Source of the DNA: Mycobacterium sp. MYCO198283
Lineage (GTDB): Bacteria > Actinomycetota > Actinomycetes > Mycobacteriales > Mycobacteriaceae
Assembly: GCF_021213805.1 (NCBI RefSeq)
Contig: NZ_JAJQJI010000009.1
Span: forward strand, 62,001-126,000
Length of the DNA: 64,000 nucleotides
Direction: 5' to 3'
Shown here: in pieces, positions 52,673-60,798 of the stretch
How the letters are laid out: every line of letters begins with the position of its first letter
Numbering within the stretch: the stretch's first letter is position 1
Made by a program: the position numbers and the translations under genes
The notes under the pieces: generated by a model
Told to the model about the DNA's origin: nothing
Seen by the model: the letters and a program-made list of their open reading frames with translations, nothing else
Databases searched by the model: none

Positions 52673-54620
52673 CGGCCGTCACCTTTCCCGCCGCCCTCGC
52701 GGGCCGCAGCACGTAGTCGGACCAGACCGGTTCGCGCACCGCGGCGTGGTATTCCGGCAGCGTCCACGGGCTGACGGTGTGGATCTCGCCGGCGGAGTTC
52801 TTGAAGTACGAGTGGGCGATCGACGGATGCGCCCACACCGTCTGCGCGATCGCCTGCTGCGAGCGGGCGCGCCACTGCTCGGTGGCCTCGGCGGTCGGCT
52901 CCATCGAGTGCAGGCCGCCGGCGAGCTTCGCCAGGCATTGCGTGATGTAGCGCAGCTGCAGCTCCGAGTTGAAGATCAGGCTGCCGCCGTGGGCCAGGTG
53001 CGCGCCGGGGCCGTAGGTGAGGAAGAAATTCGGAAAGCCCGGCACCGTGATGCTGCGATACGCGTACGGCCGCTCGCCCCACACCTCGCGGAGGTCGAGG
53101 CCGTCGCGGCCGGTGATCCGCATCGGCCACAGCAGCTCCGTGGCGCGAAACCCGGTGGCGTAGACGATGACGTCGACGTCGTATGCCTCGCCGTCGGCGG
53201 TGACGACGCCGGTCGGCGTGATCCGCTCGATCGGCGTGCGGACCAGGTCGACGTCGTCGCGGCGCAGCGTGGCGATCCAGGTGCCGTTGTCCTGCAATGT
53301 GCGCTTGCCGGTGGCGGGATAGTCGGGCAGCACCTTGGCGAGCAGCTCGGCGTCGTCGCCCACCTGGGTGGTGATCCAATCGGTGAACATCAGCCGCGCC
53401 AACGCATTCACCTCGCTGACGGCGTGGCTCTGATCCGCGTAGTCGGGGTCCACCCGGGCGGCGTCGAGGCCCTTGTCGGCGCCCGGCCACAACACCAGGA
53501 AGCGGTACCAGCGGCTGTAGTACGGCAGGTGCGTCATCGCCCAGCGGACGCCGTCGCCGACGCGGTCGTGGTATATCGGGTTCGGGAACATCCACTGCGC
53601 GGTGCGCTGGAAGACGGTCAGGTGCTTCACCCGGTCGACGATCGCGGGGGCGATCTGGAAGCCGCTGGCGCCGGCGCCGATCAGCGCGACGCGCGTGCCG
53701 GTCAGGTCGACGTCGTGGTCCCATCGCGCGGAGTGGAACGCCGGGCCGGTGAACGCGTCGGCGCCCGGAATGTCCGGCAGTGCAGGGCGATTGAGTTGGC
53801 CGACGGCGCTGATGATCGCTCGGGCCTCGACCGTGGAGGTCGACCCGTCGGGCCCACGCACCCTTGCCGTCCACCGCCCGGCGGCATCGTCCCACTCGGC
53901 GGAGACCACTTCGGTCTGCCACCGAACATGTTCGCCGACACCGTGTTTCGTCATGACGGCCTCGAAGTAGCGGCGCAACTCGGGCTGTTCGGCGAAGAAG
54001 TGCTGCCAGTCGTTACTCGGTTCGAAGCTGTAGCAATAGAAGTGGTTGGCGACGTCTACGCGGGCGCCGGGATAGGTGTTCTCCCACCAGGTTCCGCCCG
54101 GGCCGGCGTTCTTCTCGACGACGGTGAACGGCAAGCCGGCCTGCTTCAGCCGGATCGCGGCCAGCAGCCCGGACTCGCCGCAGCCGATCACCAGCACCGG
54201 TAGCTCGGCGGCCGCGCTCGCCGGGATCGGGTCGGGGCGGCGGGGATCGACGCCGTCGAGATCCAGCTCCTCGCTCAGCAGCGGCAGGTACTCCTCGCCG
54301 ACCGGCTCGCAGGCCGCCCAGTTCATCATCTGCCGAATGACGTCGGGCGGCAGCGGCGCCGGCTCGGGGCAGCCGCGGTCGCGGTAGTCGGTGAGCACGT
54401 CGAGCGCGACGGACCGGGCGCGCGCCTTGTCCTCTGCGCTCATGAAACCCTGGATCTCGTTGAGGAACAGGCCCGCCTGCGCGAAGTCTTCGATGAAGCG
54501 GGTGTCGCCGGTGATGTGCACCAGGCTGAGCAGCAGGGTCGGCACGCTGACGTCGGCCAGCATCGCGGCGATCTCCTCGGTGGGCGTCTCGAACGGGATG
54601 CCCGCGTACCGGCTCCGCAT
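52665..54620 (-). CDS. Long Baeyer-Villiger monooxygenase (HAPMO-like)
   Basis: 651 residues from ATG 54618-54620 after GGAAGGAG. An N-terminal helical extension of about 135 residues (TPTLLLSLVHITGDTRFIEDF region), as in 4-hydroxyacetophenone monooxygenase, precedes VLVIGCGESGLLAAIRLK (FAD), PGGTWWENTYPGARVD, FTGPAFHSARWDHD (the FxGxxxHxxxW fingerprint) and VALIGAGASGFQIAP (NADPH). Converts a ketone to an ester or lactone with NADPH and O2. First gene of the operon; divergent from the repeat-peptide operon. Confidence 0.9.
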   Translation of the reverse strand: MRSRYAGIPFETPTEEIAAMLADVSVPTLLLSLVHITGDTRFIEDFAQAGLFLNEIQGFMSAEDKARARSVALDVLTDYRDRGCPEPAPLPPDVIRQMMNWAACEPVGEEYLPLLSEELDLDGVDPRRPDPIPASAAAELPVLVIGCGESGLLAAIRLKQAGLPFTVVEKNAGPGGTWWENTYPGARVDVANHFYCYSFEPSNDWQHFFAEQPELRRYFEAVMTKHGVGEHVRWQTEVVSAEWDDAAGRWTARVRGPDGSTSTVEARAIISAVGQLNRPALPDIPGADAFTGPAFHSARWDHDVDLTGTRVALIGAGASGFQIAPAIVDRVKHLTVFQRTAQWMFPNPIYHDRVGDGVRWAMTHLPYYSRWYRFLVLWPGADKGLDAARVDPDYADQSHAVSEVNALARLMFTDWITTQVGDDAELLAKVLPDYPATGKRTLQDNGTWIATLRRDDVDLVRTPIERITPTGVVTADGEAYDVDVIVYATGFRATELLWPMRITGRDGLDLREVWGERPYAYRSITVPGFPNFFLTYGPGAHLAHGGSLIFNSELQLRYITQCLAKLAGGLHSMEPTAEATEQWRARSQQAIAQTVWAHPSIAHSYFKNSAGEIHTVSPWTLPEYHAAVREPVWSDYVLRPARAAGKVTADA

Positions 54621-54703
54621 CGAGCTCCTTCCGAGCCACCAGGACCATTGCGCTACTGGTCGTATCGTATCGGCACGCCGCTCATTCCGTGTTCCGAACG
54701 AAC

Positions 54704-54728
54704 GTTTCGCGGTAAACACGAGGGGCAA
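54704..54728 (+). promoter_or_regulatory. Weak SigF-like promoter for the repeat-peptide operon
   Basis: GTTT at 54704-54707, fifteen bases, GGGCAA at 54723-54728 (consensus GGGTAT, so one key base differs). It would leave a leader of about 30 bases before the ribosome site AAAGGA at 54753-54758. The gap 54621-54764 also has to hold the divergent monooxygenase promoter, near a CGTATCGTATCGG direct repeat at 54661-54673. Confidence 0.25.
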
Positions 54729-54764
54729 CCACTTTCCGCACACCCGGCCCCGAAAGGACCCCTC

Positions 54765-55013
54765 ATGGCACTTGACGACGACGACATCACCACCTCGGGC
54801 GGCGGGGGCGAGGGCACCGCCGACGGCGGCTCGAATCCGCACGGTCACGACGGCGGCGCCGACGGCTCCGCGGGTGGCGAAGGCCCGGCCGACGGCGGCT
54901 CGAATCCGCACGGTCACGACGGCGGCGCCGACGGCTCCGCCGGTGGCGAAGGCCCGGCCGACGGCGGCTCCAACCCCGACGGCCACGACGGCGGCGCCGA
55001 CGGCTCCGCCTAG
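54765..55013 (+). CDS. Gly/Asp/His-rich triple-repeat protein, candidate modified-peptide precursor
   Basis: 82 residues from ATG 54765, ribosome site AAAGGA six bases upstream. A 13-residue acidic leader (MALDDDDITTSGG) is followed by exactly three 23-residue units (14-36, 37-59, 60-82) of the form GGEGxADGGSNPxGHDGGADGSA, with x = T/P/P and H/H/D. There is no Cys, no aromatic residue, no signal peptide and no membrane segment; it is highly acidic. It is 9 bases before a JmjC-type oxygenase gene, so it is probably that enzyme's substrate. No known family is named with confidence. Confidence 0.8.
   Translation: MALDDDDITTSGGGGEGTADGGSNPHGHDGGADGSAGGEGPADGGSNPHGHDGGADGSAGGEGPADGGSNPDGHDGGADGSA
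54804..55010 (+). repeat. Three in-frame 69-bp tandem repeats
   Basis: Units 54804-54872, 54873-54941 and 54942-55010 encode the 23-residue repeats. Units 1 and 2 are nearly identical at DNA level over the NPHGHDGGADGS part. Unit 3 carries several synonymous changes (TCC AAC CCC in place of TCG AAT CCG) and a CAC to GAC change. The protein is kept more constant than the DNA. Confidence 0.9.
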
Positions 55014-55022
55014 CCAGCCGCG

Positions 55023-56246
55023 ATGCTGAGCCGCTGCGTCGCCACCGACCCCGCGACGTTCGCTCGCGAGTACTGGGGGAAGAAGCCGCTGCTCAGCCGA
55101 TCGGACGCGCTGCCCCGCGACTTCGGCGATCTGCTGTCACCGACCATGGTCGACGAGCTCATCGCCGAGCGCGGGGTACGCGCGCCGTTCATCCGGTTGG
55201 CCAACGAAGGCGAGGTGCTGGCCCGCGACTGCTATCTCGGTCCGGCCGGCTTCGGCGCCGAGATGCCCGACCAGGTGGATTCCGCGAAGGTGCTCACGCA
55301 GTTCGCCGCCGGCGCCACGATCGTGCTGCAGGGGCTGCACCGGTTGTGGCCGCCGCTGATCGACTTCGTCCGCGACGCGGTCGACGACCTCGGTCATCCC
55401 GTGCAGGCCAATGCCTACATCACACCGCCGACCAACCGCGGCTTCGACCCGCACTACGACGTGCACGACGTATTCGTGCTGCAGGTCGCCGGCGAGAAGC
55501 GGTGGGTCGTCCACCAGCCCGTCCACGAGCACCCGCTGCCCGATCAGCCCTGGACGCAGCACCGCGACGCGATCACGCGGCGGGTGTCCGACGATGCCGT
55601 TATCGACACTGTGCTCTCACCGGGCGATGCGCTCTACCTGCCCCGCGGCTGGGTGCATGCGGCGCACGCGCTGGACTCGACGTCCATCCACCTGACGATT
55701 GGCGTCTCCGCCGTCACCGGTGTCGACGTCGCGCGGGCTGTCGTGGACCAGCTCGCCGATCTGCCCGAATTCCGCCGGTCGCTGCCGATGACCACCGATC
55801 CCACGGACCGCGATGAGATCATCGCGACGGTGACCAAGGTGATGGCCGAGATGGTCGAGGCGCTGCAGGACGACGCGGCGGCGATGAGCAGTGGTGCCGC
55901 GGCGCGCCTGGTGCGCCGGCACGGCGAACGCACCCGCCCCGTCCCGGTCCGACCGCTCGCGACGCTGGCCGCTACGGCGCACGCCGCCGCGACCCGCGTG
56001 CACTGGCGCCGCGGCCTCGTCGCGAGCATCGAGCACGCCGACGGCCGGGTGGTGCTGCGGCTGCCCGACCGCACGATGACCTTCCCGCTGAGTTGCGCGG
56101 CGGCGGTGACGGCGCTGCACCGCGGCCAGGTGGCGGACGCCGACGGGCTGCCGGGCCTCGACCGCGCCGACGCCACGGTGCTGATCCGCCGACTGCTGCG
56201 GGAGGCCGTCGTCGTGCCCGCCGCGGACCAGCCCTCGCGCGGATGA
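55023..56246 (+). CDS. JmjC/cupin-4 type Fe(II)/2-oxoglutarate oxygenase (ribosomal-oxygenase-like)
   Basis: 407 residues, ATG nine bases after the repeat-protein stop, with no separate strong ribosome site. Residues 11-25 AREYWGKKPLL are the usual entry of the cupin-4 family (YcfD/RoxA, MINA53, NO66). The double-stranded beta-helix has FDPHYDVHDVFVLQVAGEKRW, with iron ligands H144 and D146 and a likely 2-oxoglutarate Lys (K159), and LPRGWVHAAHAL with H212. A helical dimerisation part and a winged-helix-like C-terminus follow. Relatives hydroxylate His or Arg of ribosomal proteins; here the His/Asp/Asn-rich repeat peptide is the likely substrate. Confidence 0.88.
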   Translation: MLSRCVATDPATFAREYWGKKPLLSRSDALPRDFGDLLSPTMVDELIAERGVRAPFIRLANEGEVLARDCYLGPAGFGAEMPDQVDSAKVLTQFAAGATIVLQGLHRLWPPLIDFVRDAVDDLGHPVQANAYITPPTNRGFDPHYDVHDVFVLQVAGEKRWVVHQPVHEHPLPDQPWTQHRDAITRRVSDDAVIDTVLSPGDALYLPRGWVHAAHALDSTSIHLTIGVSAVTGVDVARAVVDQLADLPEFRRSLPMTTDPTDRDEIIATVTKVMAEMVEALQDDAAAMSSGAAARLVRRHGERTRPVPVRPLATLAATAHAAATRVHWRRGLVASIEHADGRVVLRLPDRTMTFPLSCAAAVTALHRGQVADADGLPGLDRADATVLIRRLLREAVVVPAADQPSRG

Positions 56247-57127
56247 CGGCCGAAAAGCGACCGCCCTGCAGCGACCAGTCGCTCCGCCGCAACGACCCGA
56301 TCTTCGGCACGGCCGGCGCGGGCAAGACCTGGCTGCTGCTCGAATTGAGTGGCGCCTGGGGACATTCGGCGTTCCTGCAGTCACCGGCGATCATCGACCC
56401 GCAGTTGGGCCGGGCCGTCGTCCGCCGAGCCGAAGCCGCGCGCATGCGGATCACCGCGATCCGGCGCCACGGCAGGCGGTCCGCCACCCCGCGCTGGCGC
56501 TGGTTCGTCGCCCACTGCGAGCCGGGCGCCGAGGCGCTGTACCGCGGCGAAGTCGACGGTCCGGCCGACTATCTGGAGCTGGCGCTCGACGGCTCCGACG
56601 GCGAACGCACCGCCGATCCGCTCGTGGCGGTCTGCGCGCACGGCAAGCACGACCAGTGCTGCGCGAAGCGGGGCCGGGCCGCCGTCGGCGCCATCGCCGC
56701 CGAGTATCCCGAGATCACCTGGGAGTGTTCACATCTGGGCGGTGACCGGTTCGCGGCGACCATGCTCGTGCTGCCGGAGGGCCTGTGCTACGGCCGGGTC
56801 GACACCACCGACTCGGCGCGGCTGGTGCGGTGGTATCTGGACGGGCGGATCGACGATCGCTTCCTGCGCGGCCGCACCTGTCTGCCGCATGCGGTGCAGG
56901 CGGCGCAGCACTTCGCGCGGCAGACCTACGGCGACGACCGCGTCACCGGCCTGCCGCCGCTGCGCGTCGACACCGAGGATGCCGGCACGCTCGTCGTGCT
57001 CGACCACGAGGACGGGCCGATCGAGGTGCGGCTCACCGAGCAGATGAGCGCCCCGCTGCTGTCCCAGTGCGCGGCGCACGTCCCCGGGCCGGTCCGGCTC
57101 TTCACGCTCGCCTCGATCCGACGCTGA
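56243..57127 (+). CDS. Sucrase/ferredoxin-like protein (thioredoxin-fold [2Fe-2S])
   Basis: 294 residues from ATG 56243 overlapping the oxygenase stop by 4 bases. The Suc_Fer-like layout is clear: FGTAGAGKTWLLLELSGAWG near the start, VAVCAHGKHDQCCAKRG (Cys 131, 139, 140) and WECSHLGGDRFAATMLVLPEG (Cys 162), which bind a 2Fe-2S cluster in a thioredoxin fold. The C-terminus is a beta-rich domain. It would pass electrons, perhaps to reduce the oxygenase iron or finish a peptide modification. The GxxGxGKT resemblance to a P-loop is a family coincidence. Confidence 0.85.
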   Translation: MTAEKRPPCSDQSLRRNDPIFGTAGAGKTWLLLELSGAWGHSAFLQSPAIIDPQLGRAVVRRAEAARMRITAIRRHGRRSATPRWRWFVAHCEPGAEALYRGEVDGPADYLELALDGSDGERTADPLVAVCAHGKHDQCCAKRGRAAVGAIAAEYPEITWECSHLGGDRFAATMLVLPEGLCYGRVDTTDSARLVRWYLDGRIDDRFLRGRTCLPHAVQAAQHFARQTYGDDRVTGLPPLRVDTEDAGTLVVLDHEDGPIEVRLTEQMSAPLLSQCAAHVPGPVRLFTLASIRR

Positions 57128-57134
57128 GCGTCGC

Positions 57135-57938
57135 CTAGACCGGCCGGGTGGCCGGCGGCGTGCTCGTCAGCAGGCCCGCCAGCGGCGCATCCCACGTCTG
57201 CACGCGCGGCGCGTACGAGGTGTGAACGGCGATCTCAGCCGGCGTCATCTCGGTGGTGTCGGGGTTGTAGTCGCACACCGGGTCGCCCACATCACAGACG
57301 CTGACGGTGCGCGCGCCCACGGCCGGCGGCAGCGGCGCGGTGTTGGTGGAGGCCAGGATGTAGTGCTCCTGTGCGACGCCCTTGCCGGCGGTCGGCTTTC
57401 CGGCCGTCGACCCCAGGTCGATGGTGGTGTCGCCGGGCAGCCGGTCGCCGTCGGCAACCAGCAGCGCGGCCGCGAGCTGCGGGTCGCCGGCCAGGGCGTA
57501 GAGGTTGCGGTGCACCACCATCGCGCCCTGCGAGTAGCCGGCCAGCACCACCTTCGACGTCGGGCACTGCGCGGTGTAGGCGCGGTACTGCTGAGCCACC
57601 GCGTCGGTGCCGGCGATCACGCTGTTCTTGAAGCTGAGCCACTCGCCCAGTCCGCCCTCGTCCAGGGGCACCGGCGCGGCCGGGTACTGCACGGCTTCGG
57701 CGGTCATGGTCTCGCCGCGCGCCGCTACGTCGGCGCTCAGCTGGCGGTAGGTGGCGTAGACGACGTCGCCCATGCCGCCGTTGGCGGTGAGCCCCGCGCC
57801 GTCACGCTGACCGGAGCCGGCCGCCCCGATGAAGTGGTAGTCGGCACATCCCGGTGCCGCGGCCGCGGTTCCGGTGGCCAGCCCACCGATCGCGAAGCCC
57901 ATGATCGCGACCGCTGTCGCCACTCGACCCATCACCAC
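57135..57938 (-). CDS. Secreted cutinase-family esterase
   Basis: 267 residues from GTG 57936-57938 (AGAGGAC upstream; an ATG two codons later is possible). Signal peptide VATAVAIMGFAIGGLATGTAAAA. The domain has FIGAAGSGQRDG, VVLAGYSQGAMVVHRNL with the nucleophile Ser, VCDVGDPVCDYNPDTT with the acid Asp and paired Cys, and AVHTSYAPR with the His. Mycobacterial cutinase-like proteins hydrolyse lipids and esters outside the cell. Converges on the sucrase/ferredoxin gene. Confidence 0.9.
   Translation of the reverse strand: MVMGRVATAVAIMGFAIGGLATGTAAAAPGCADYHFIGAAGSGQRDGAGLTANGGMGDVVYATYRQLSADVAARGETMTAEAVQYPAAPVPLDEGGLGEWLSFKNSVIAGTDAVAQQYRAYTAQCPTSKVVLAGYSQGAMVVHRNLYALAGDPQLAAALLVADGDRLPGDTTIDLGSTAGKPTAGKGVAQEHYILASTNTAPLPPAVGARTVSVCDVGDPVCDYNPDTTEMTPAEIAVHTSYAPRVQTWDAPLAGLLTSTPPATRPV
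57140..57155. terminator. Possible terminator of the repeat-peptide operon inside the cutinase 3' end
   Basis: CCGGCC, GGGT loop, GGCCGG: a 6-bp stem 13 bases after the stop at 57127. It lies within the last codons of the convergent cutinase gene, so coding constraint may explain it. Confidence 0.35.
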
Positions 57939-58026
57939 GAAAAGTCCTCTCCACCCGGCGCACTCGGCGCCGCCACGTCCAAGGGTTCATCGCCGGGTGC
58001 GGGGTGGGCCGTTACAGCGGGCAGCG

Positions 58027-58743
58027 TCACTTCCAGGCGAACACCGGCTGCTCGAGGTGGTCGACGGGGTCGTGGCGGCCCTCCAGACACAGCCAGCGCA
58101 GCTGCAGCAGCACCGCACCGGTCGGCGCGTGGATGAGGTCGTTGCCCAGCGGGATCTGCACCACCGGCCGCGGGCTCTCCGGGATGGTGATGAACCTCGG
58201 CGAGTCGTCGCGCAGCAGCTGGTGCAGGCCGACGCGGTACACCGCCACCACCTCGTCGGGTGCCGGGTGCGGGTCCAGCCGGCCGCCGCCCCAGATGACC
58301 ACCGGCGTCATCACGTAACCCGAGCGCGTCGGGTAGTCGTCGAGCAGGCCGAGCACCGACGACTCCGGCAGCCGGATGCCGACCTCCTCGTCGACCTCGC
58401 GCAGCGCGGCCTGCACCGCCGTCTCGCCCGGGTCGAGCCGGCCGCCCGGCAGCGCCCACTGCGCGGCGTGCGAGCTCAACCGCGACGCCCGGCGGCACAG
58501 CAGGAACGCCGCGCCGCCCGAGACACCGACCATGCGGCCGTCGAGGCCGGCTTCCATCGGACGCCCCGCGATCCAGTCGTCCACCGGCGCCGGGTCGACG
58601 CGGTCCTCGCCGGTCTCGGAGTCGACGAGCACCACCGCGACGGCCGCGCGGCGCCGCGTCGGGTCGTCCACGGTCCGGCGCTCATGGCTCGCGAGCCGCG
58701 CGGCGACCTGCGCCCGCAGCGACTCGTCGTAGCTGATCGTCAC
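58027..58743 (-). CDS. Nudix hydrolase
   Basis: 238 residues. A perfect Nudix box: GRLDPGE, seven residues, REVDEEVGI (Gx5Ex7REUxEExGU). LLCRRASRLSSHAAQWALPGG before it and VVIWGGGRL after it match CoA/NADH-pyrophosphatase-like members, and mycobacterial orthologues are usually annotated as NUDIX/CoA pyrophosphatase. Cleaves a nucleoside diphosphate linked to another group; substrate unknown. It lies 26 bases from the stop of the molybdopterin oxidoreductase gene on the same strand. Confidence 0.88.
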   Translation of the reverse strand: MTISYDESLRAQVAARLASHERRTVDDPTRRRAAVAVVLVDSETGEDRVDPAPVDDWIAGRPMEAGLDGRMVGVSGGAAFLLCRRASRLSSHAAQWALPGGRLDPGETAVQAALREVDEEVGIRLPESSVLGLLDDYPTRSGYVMTPVVIWGGGRLDPHPAPDEVVAVYRVGLHQLLRDDSPRFITIPESPRPVVQIPLGNDLIHAPTGAVLLQLRWLCLEGRHDPVDHLEQPVFAWK

Positions 58744-58769
58744 CGTTGCACCATAGGCGCGGCGCTGGG

Positions 58770-60755
58770 CTACCCCGGATGCAGGCTGACGGGGATTCCG
58801 GAGTAGCGCACCATGCCGGTGACGACGTCGATGTCGTCCTTGCTGGTGAGCCGGTTGACGTTCGCCGCGTGGTGGCCGTGCGGAATCGAGACGGCGCCGC
58901 GCCGGATGGAGTCGTCGACCTTCGCCACACCGGTCAGCTCGCCGTTGGCGCTGCGCACGGTCACCGGCTGTCCGGTCACCACGCCCGCCGCCGCGCCGTC
59001 GAGTGGATGGATCAGGATCTCCGGGCGCTCACCGAGGAAGTCGAGCTGCGCGTTGAGCTTTCGGCGTTGCCGGCGCGGCACCATCACCAGCGGGGCGGGC
59101 GGCGCCAGCCCGGCCAGCTGGTCGACCAGCAGCTGCGGCGCCATACGCCAGCCGCCCATCCGGGCGATGTGGTCGTCCACCCACGGCGCCGGGAGTTCCC
59201 GCGGCGCCTCCGCCCAGCCGGTGGCGGCCACCTCGTCGTAGGTGGCGCGGGCGCCGGCGAGCAGCACCGCGAGCACGTCGTCGTCGCTGCTCGTCGCGGG
59301 ATCGCCGAGGGTGCCGAGGTCGTATCCGAGCCGCCGGCCGAGCTCGGCGAACACCCACCACATCGACCGGCGGTCACCGACCGGCTCGACGACGGCGGGG
59401 GTGTACTGCACCGAAACCCGCGAGCTGAGGATGTCGTGGATCGTGATGTCGGGGCGTTCGAGCGGGTCCTTGGTGGGCAGCACGTGCGTCGCCAGTGCCG
59501 TGGTCTCGTTGGCGATGATCTCGGTGCTCGCGAACACCTCGAGCTGCTGAAGGGCGGGGATCAGCGTGCCGGTCTCCGGGAACGAGGTGACGAGGCTGCC
59601 GCCGACGTTGATCAGGGCGCGGATGTTGCCGGCTGCGATCTCGTCGGGCAGGACGGCGCAGGGCCATTCGTTGATGAACGCCTGCGCCTCGGGACGACTG
59701 GCCGGCCCCGGCCCGAACGACCCTTCCGGCGCAGAGACCGGCAGGAATTCGCCGAACGTCTCCAGCTGGTAGGCGAACCCGGGATGGAACCAGGTGCCGC
59801 CGGGGCGGTTCATGGCGCCGGTGAGGATCATCAGCACCCAGGCCAGCCACTGCGTCACGTTGGCCCGCTCGGCGGTCATCGTGACGCCGGTGCCCGTCTC
59901 GACGGCGACGCAGGGAGCCGCGCGGACCGCCGCCAGCAGCTCGGTCAGCTCGTGCGCCGGGACGTCGGCCTCGGCGACGGCGCGATCGAGGGTGAACGGT
60001 TCGACGGCCGCGATCAGCGCGTCGAGGCCCTGCAGTGGTGCGGCGGGCCGCCGGCCGTCGTGCAGCAGTTCCCGCACCAGGTACGCCAGGAGCGCGTGGT
60101 CGGTGCCGGGCCGCGGGGCGAGGTGGCCGGTGGCCAGCCGCGCGCTCTCGGTGCGGCGGGGGTCGATCACCCACACCTGTCCGCGCCGCGCGATGTCACG
60201 CAGCGTGCCGGTCGGGTTGGGCATCGAGATCGCGTGCCCGTGGGACACCACCGGGTTCACGCCGACCAGCAGCAGCAACTCGGCGGCGTCCAGGTCGGTC
60301 CGGCCCGACAGTCCGATGAACCCGCCGACCAGATCGGAGATCAGCGGCTTGGCGGTGCCGTCGATGGTCAGCGGGCTGAATTTGGCCGGAGTACCGATGG
60401 CGGCGTGCAGCGCCTCCGCCATCCGGAAGCCGGCGCTCTCCATCGTGCTGAAGTAGAACGCGACCGACGCCGGGCCGTGCCGATCGATGACGGCTTTCAG
60501 CCGGGCGCCGAGGTCGTCGAGGCAGTCGTCCCAGGTGGTGTCCTGCAGCCTGCCGTCGATACGCCGCTGCGGCCGTTCGAGGCGATCCGGGTGGTGGTGC
60601 AGCTGCGGCAGCGCCCGGCCCTTCGGACAGGTGTAGCCGCGGGAGAACGGGTGCTCGTGGTCGCCGTGCACCTGGACCACGTCGTCGCCCTCGACGTCGA
60701 CCAGGATTCCGCAGACCGACGTGCAGACGCGGCAGAAGCTCCGCACCGTGCGCAT
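58770..60755 (-). CDS. Molybdopterin oxidoreductase (DMSO reductase/formate dehydrogenase-like)
   Basis: 661 residues. The N-terminal [4Fe-4S] site is C8, C11, C15 and C43 (FCRVCTSVCG...GYTCPKG). Then LLLVGVNPVVSHGHA, WVIDPRRTESARLA and a C-terminal molybdopterin dinucleotide-binding domain (ILIHPLDGAAAGV, NRLTSKDDIDVVTGM). No twin-arginine signal, so cytoplasmic. It transfers oxygen or hydride with a bis-MGD cofactor; no small subunits are beside it. Related mycobacterial proteins are called generic oxidoreductases. Substrate unknown. Confidence 0.88.
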   Translation of the reverse strand: MRTVRSFCRVCTSVCGILVDVEGDDVVQVHGDHEHPFSRGYTCPKGRALPQLHHHPDRLERPQRRIDGRLQDTTWDDCLDDLGARLKAVIDRHGPASVAFYFSTMESAGFRMAEALHAAIGTPAKFSPLTIDGTAKPLISDLVGGFIGLSGRTDLDAAELLLLVGVNPVVSHGHAISMPNPTGTLRDIARRGQVWVIDPRRTESARLATGHLAPRPGTDHALLAYLVRELLHDGRRPAAPLQGLDALIAAVEPFTLDRAVAEADVPAHELTELLAAVRAAPCVAVETGTGVTMTAERANVTQWLAWVLMILTGAMNRPGGTWFHPGFAYQLETFGEFLPVSAPEGSFGPGPASRPEAQAFINEWPCAVLPDEIAAGNIRALINVGGSLVTSFPETGTLIPALQQLEVFASTEIIANETTALATHVLPTKDPLERPDITIHDILSSRVSVQYTPAVVEPVGDRRSMWWVFAELGRRLGYDLGTLGDPATSSDDDVLAVLLAGARATYDEVAATGWAEAPRELPAPWVDDHIARMGGWRMAPQLLVDQLAGLAPPAPLVMVPRRQRRKLNAQLDFLGERPEILIHPLDGAAAGVVTGQPVTVRSANGELTGVAKVDDSIRRGAVSIPHGHHAANVNRLTSKDDIDVVTGMVRYSGIPVSLHPG

Positions 60756-60798
60756 ACCGCCGGAACGTACTCCCCGGGCCGGGCCGCCGTAGGTGAAA

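Noticed and set aside
54804..55010. Tandem repeat as a CRISPR-like array
   Set aside because: Units are contiguous without spacers and are in frame in a protein with start, ribosome site and stop.
56303..56335. P-loop-like GTAGAGKTW in the sucrase/ferredoxin-like protein
   Set aside because: The same position in this family carries GTA...W in a similar context; no Walker B or other ATPase motif follows.
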